From Bacteroidota bacterium (GTDB lineage Bacteria > Bacteroidota > Bacteroidia > Chitinophagales > Chitinophagaceae), in assembly GCA_023390215.1 (NCBI GenBank), contig JAEWDG010000325.1, positions 1 to 5,666 of the forward strand: 5,666 nt of DNA, given 5' to 3'. Below, piece by piece: positions 5,409 to 5,666 of this stretch. Below the pieces are notes generated by a model that was not told the DNA's origin, searched no databases, and worked only from the letters and a program-made list of their open reading frames with translations. Numbering within the stretch: the stretch's first letter is position 1; every line of letters begins with the position of its first letter. The translations under genes and the position numbers were made by a program.

Positions 5409-5666
5409 ATGCATTATTTACAACAGGTAGCTTTTATTCTGCTTGCCGCGTTTTCTGTTTGGTTATTTACGAAGAACATTCTTAAGATCCGCCGCAACAT
5501 TTTGCTGGGAAAAGATGAATACCTGAAAGACAATCCGGGAGAAAGGTGGAAAAACATGCTGTTGCTGGCTTTCGGACAAAAAAAAATGTTCCGTAATCCG
5601 CTTGTGGCCCTGATGCATTTTGTGATCTACGCGGGTTTCATCATTATCAATACCGAAGTTCTGGAG
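5409..5666 (+). CDS. Membrane-anchored (Fe-S)-binding oxidoreductase, N-terminal part (cut by window edge)
   Basis: The first 86 residues are visible and the frame is open at the edge. The product begins MHYLQQVAFILLAAFSVWLF, a transmembrane helix (about 6-22), followed by a basic cytosolic segment with RRNILLGKDEYLKDNPGERW and LLLAFGQKKMF (residues 60-70 end this block). A second helix begins at about residue 71 (NPLVALMHFVIYAGFIII). This two-helix pattern with the RNILLGK and FGQKKMF signatures matches, from memory, Bacteroidota proteins annotated as (Fe-S)-binding proteins. These are heterodisulfide-reductase-related, with an NarI-like membrane part followed by a 4Fe-4S dicluster domain and CCG-type regions. 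The cysteine motifs that would prove this are outside the window. In known relatives the gene is often followed by a second Fe-S oxidoreductase gene, which cannot be checked here. The upstream TAACTTAG (5383-5390) is only a near match to the -7 consensus. Confidence 0.75.
   Translation, partial: MHYLQQVAFILLAAFSVWLFTKNILKIRRNILLGKDEYLKDNPGERWKNMLLLAFGQKKMFRNPLVALMHFVIYAGFIIINTEVLE

Overview
The window looks like ordinary chromosome of a member of the Bacteroidota, probably of the Chitinophagaceae or a close relative. This is judged from three things: the recognisable lineage-typical families (DUF2279 protein, long phospho-sugar mutase, VUT/YhhQ-type transporter, membrane-anchored Fe-S reductase-like protein); the lack of clear Shine-Dalgarno sequences; and TAnnTTTG elements, the Bacteroidota -7 promoter consensus, next to two starts. 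No mobile element, CRISPR array, tRNA or rRNA was seen.

Layout. Positions 1-1138 (minus strand) hold a compact three-gene set read right to left: pcm (protein-L-isoaspartate O-methyltransferase), a 99-residue three-helix membrane protein, and the start of a queuosine-precursor transporter that runs off the left edge. The gaps are 1 and 8 nt. Positions 1139-1348 are non-coding. Positions 1349-1837 (minus) encode a helical, asparagine-rich protein resembling LIC11966-type surface proteins, but with no signal peptide. A possible 39-codon ORF overlaps its start. Positions 2016-3740 (minus) encode a PGM2/PgcA-type phospho-sugar mutase, followed by a strong intrinsic terminator at 1955-1987.

A 72-bp divergent control region (3741-3812) carries a -7 element for each side. 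On the right is a plus-strand gene for a DUF2279 envelope protein (3813-4862). Its stop codon abuts the stop of a convergent PyrR-like phosphoribosyltransferase gene (4863-5342, minus) with no base between. A 66-bp divergent region (5343-5408) with a perfect 12-bp palindrome then leads to the start of a membrane-anchored Fe-S oxidoreductase-type gene, cut by the right edge.

Functionally this is a housekeeping neighbourhood: protein repair, tRNA-modification precursor uptake, sugar-phosphate interconversion, nucleotide salvage or its regulation, and electron transfer. I found no evidence for a new multi-gene system. The points most worth a second look are the regular Asn ladder and missing signal peptide of the 162-residue protein, the zero-gap convergent stops, the very short leader expected for the DUF2279 gene, and the atypical PyrR-like protein.
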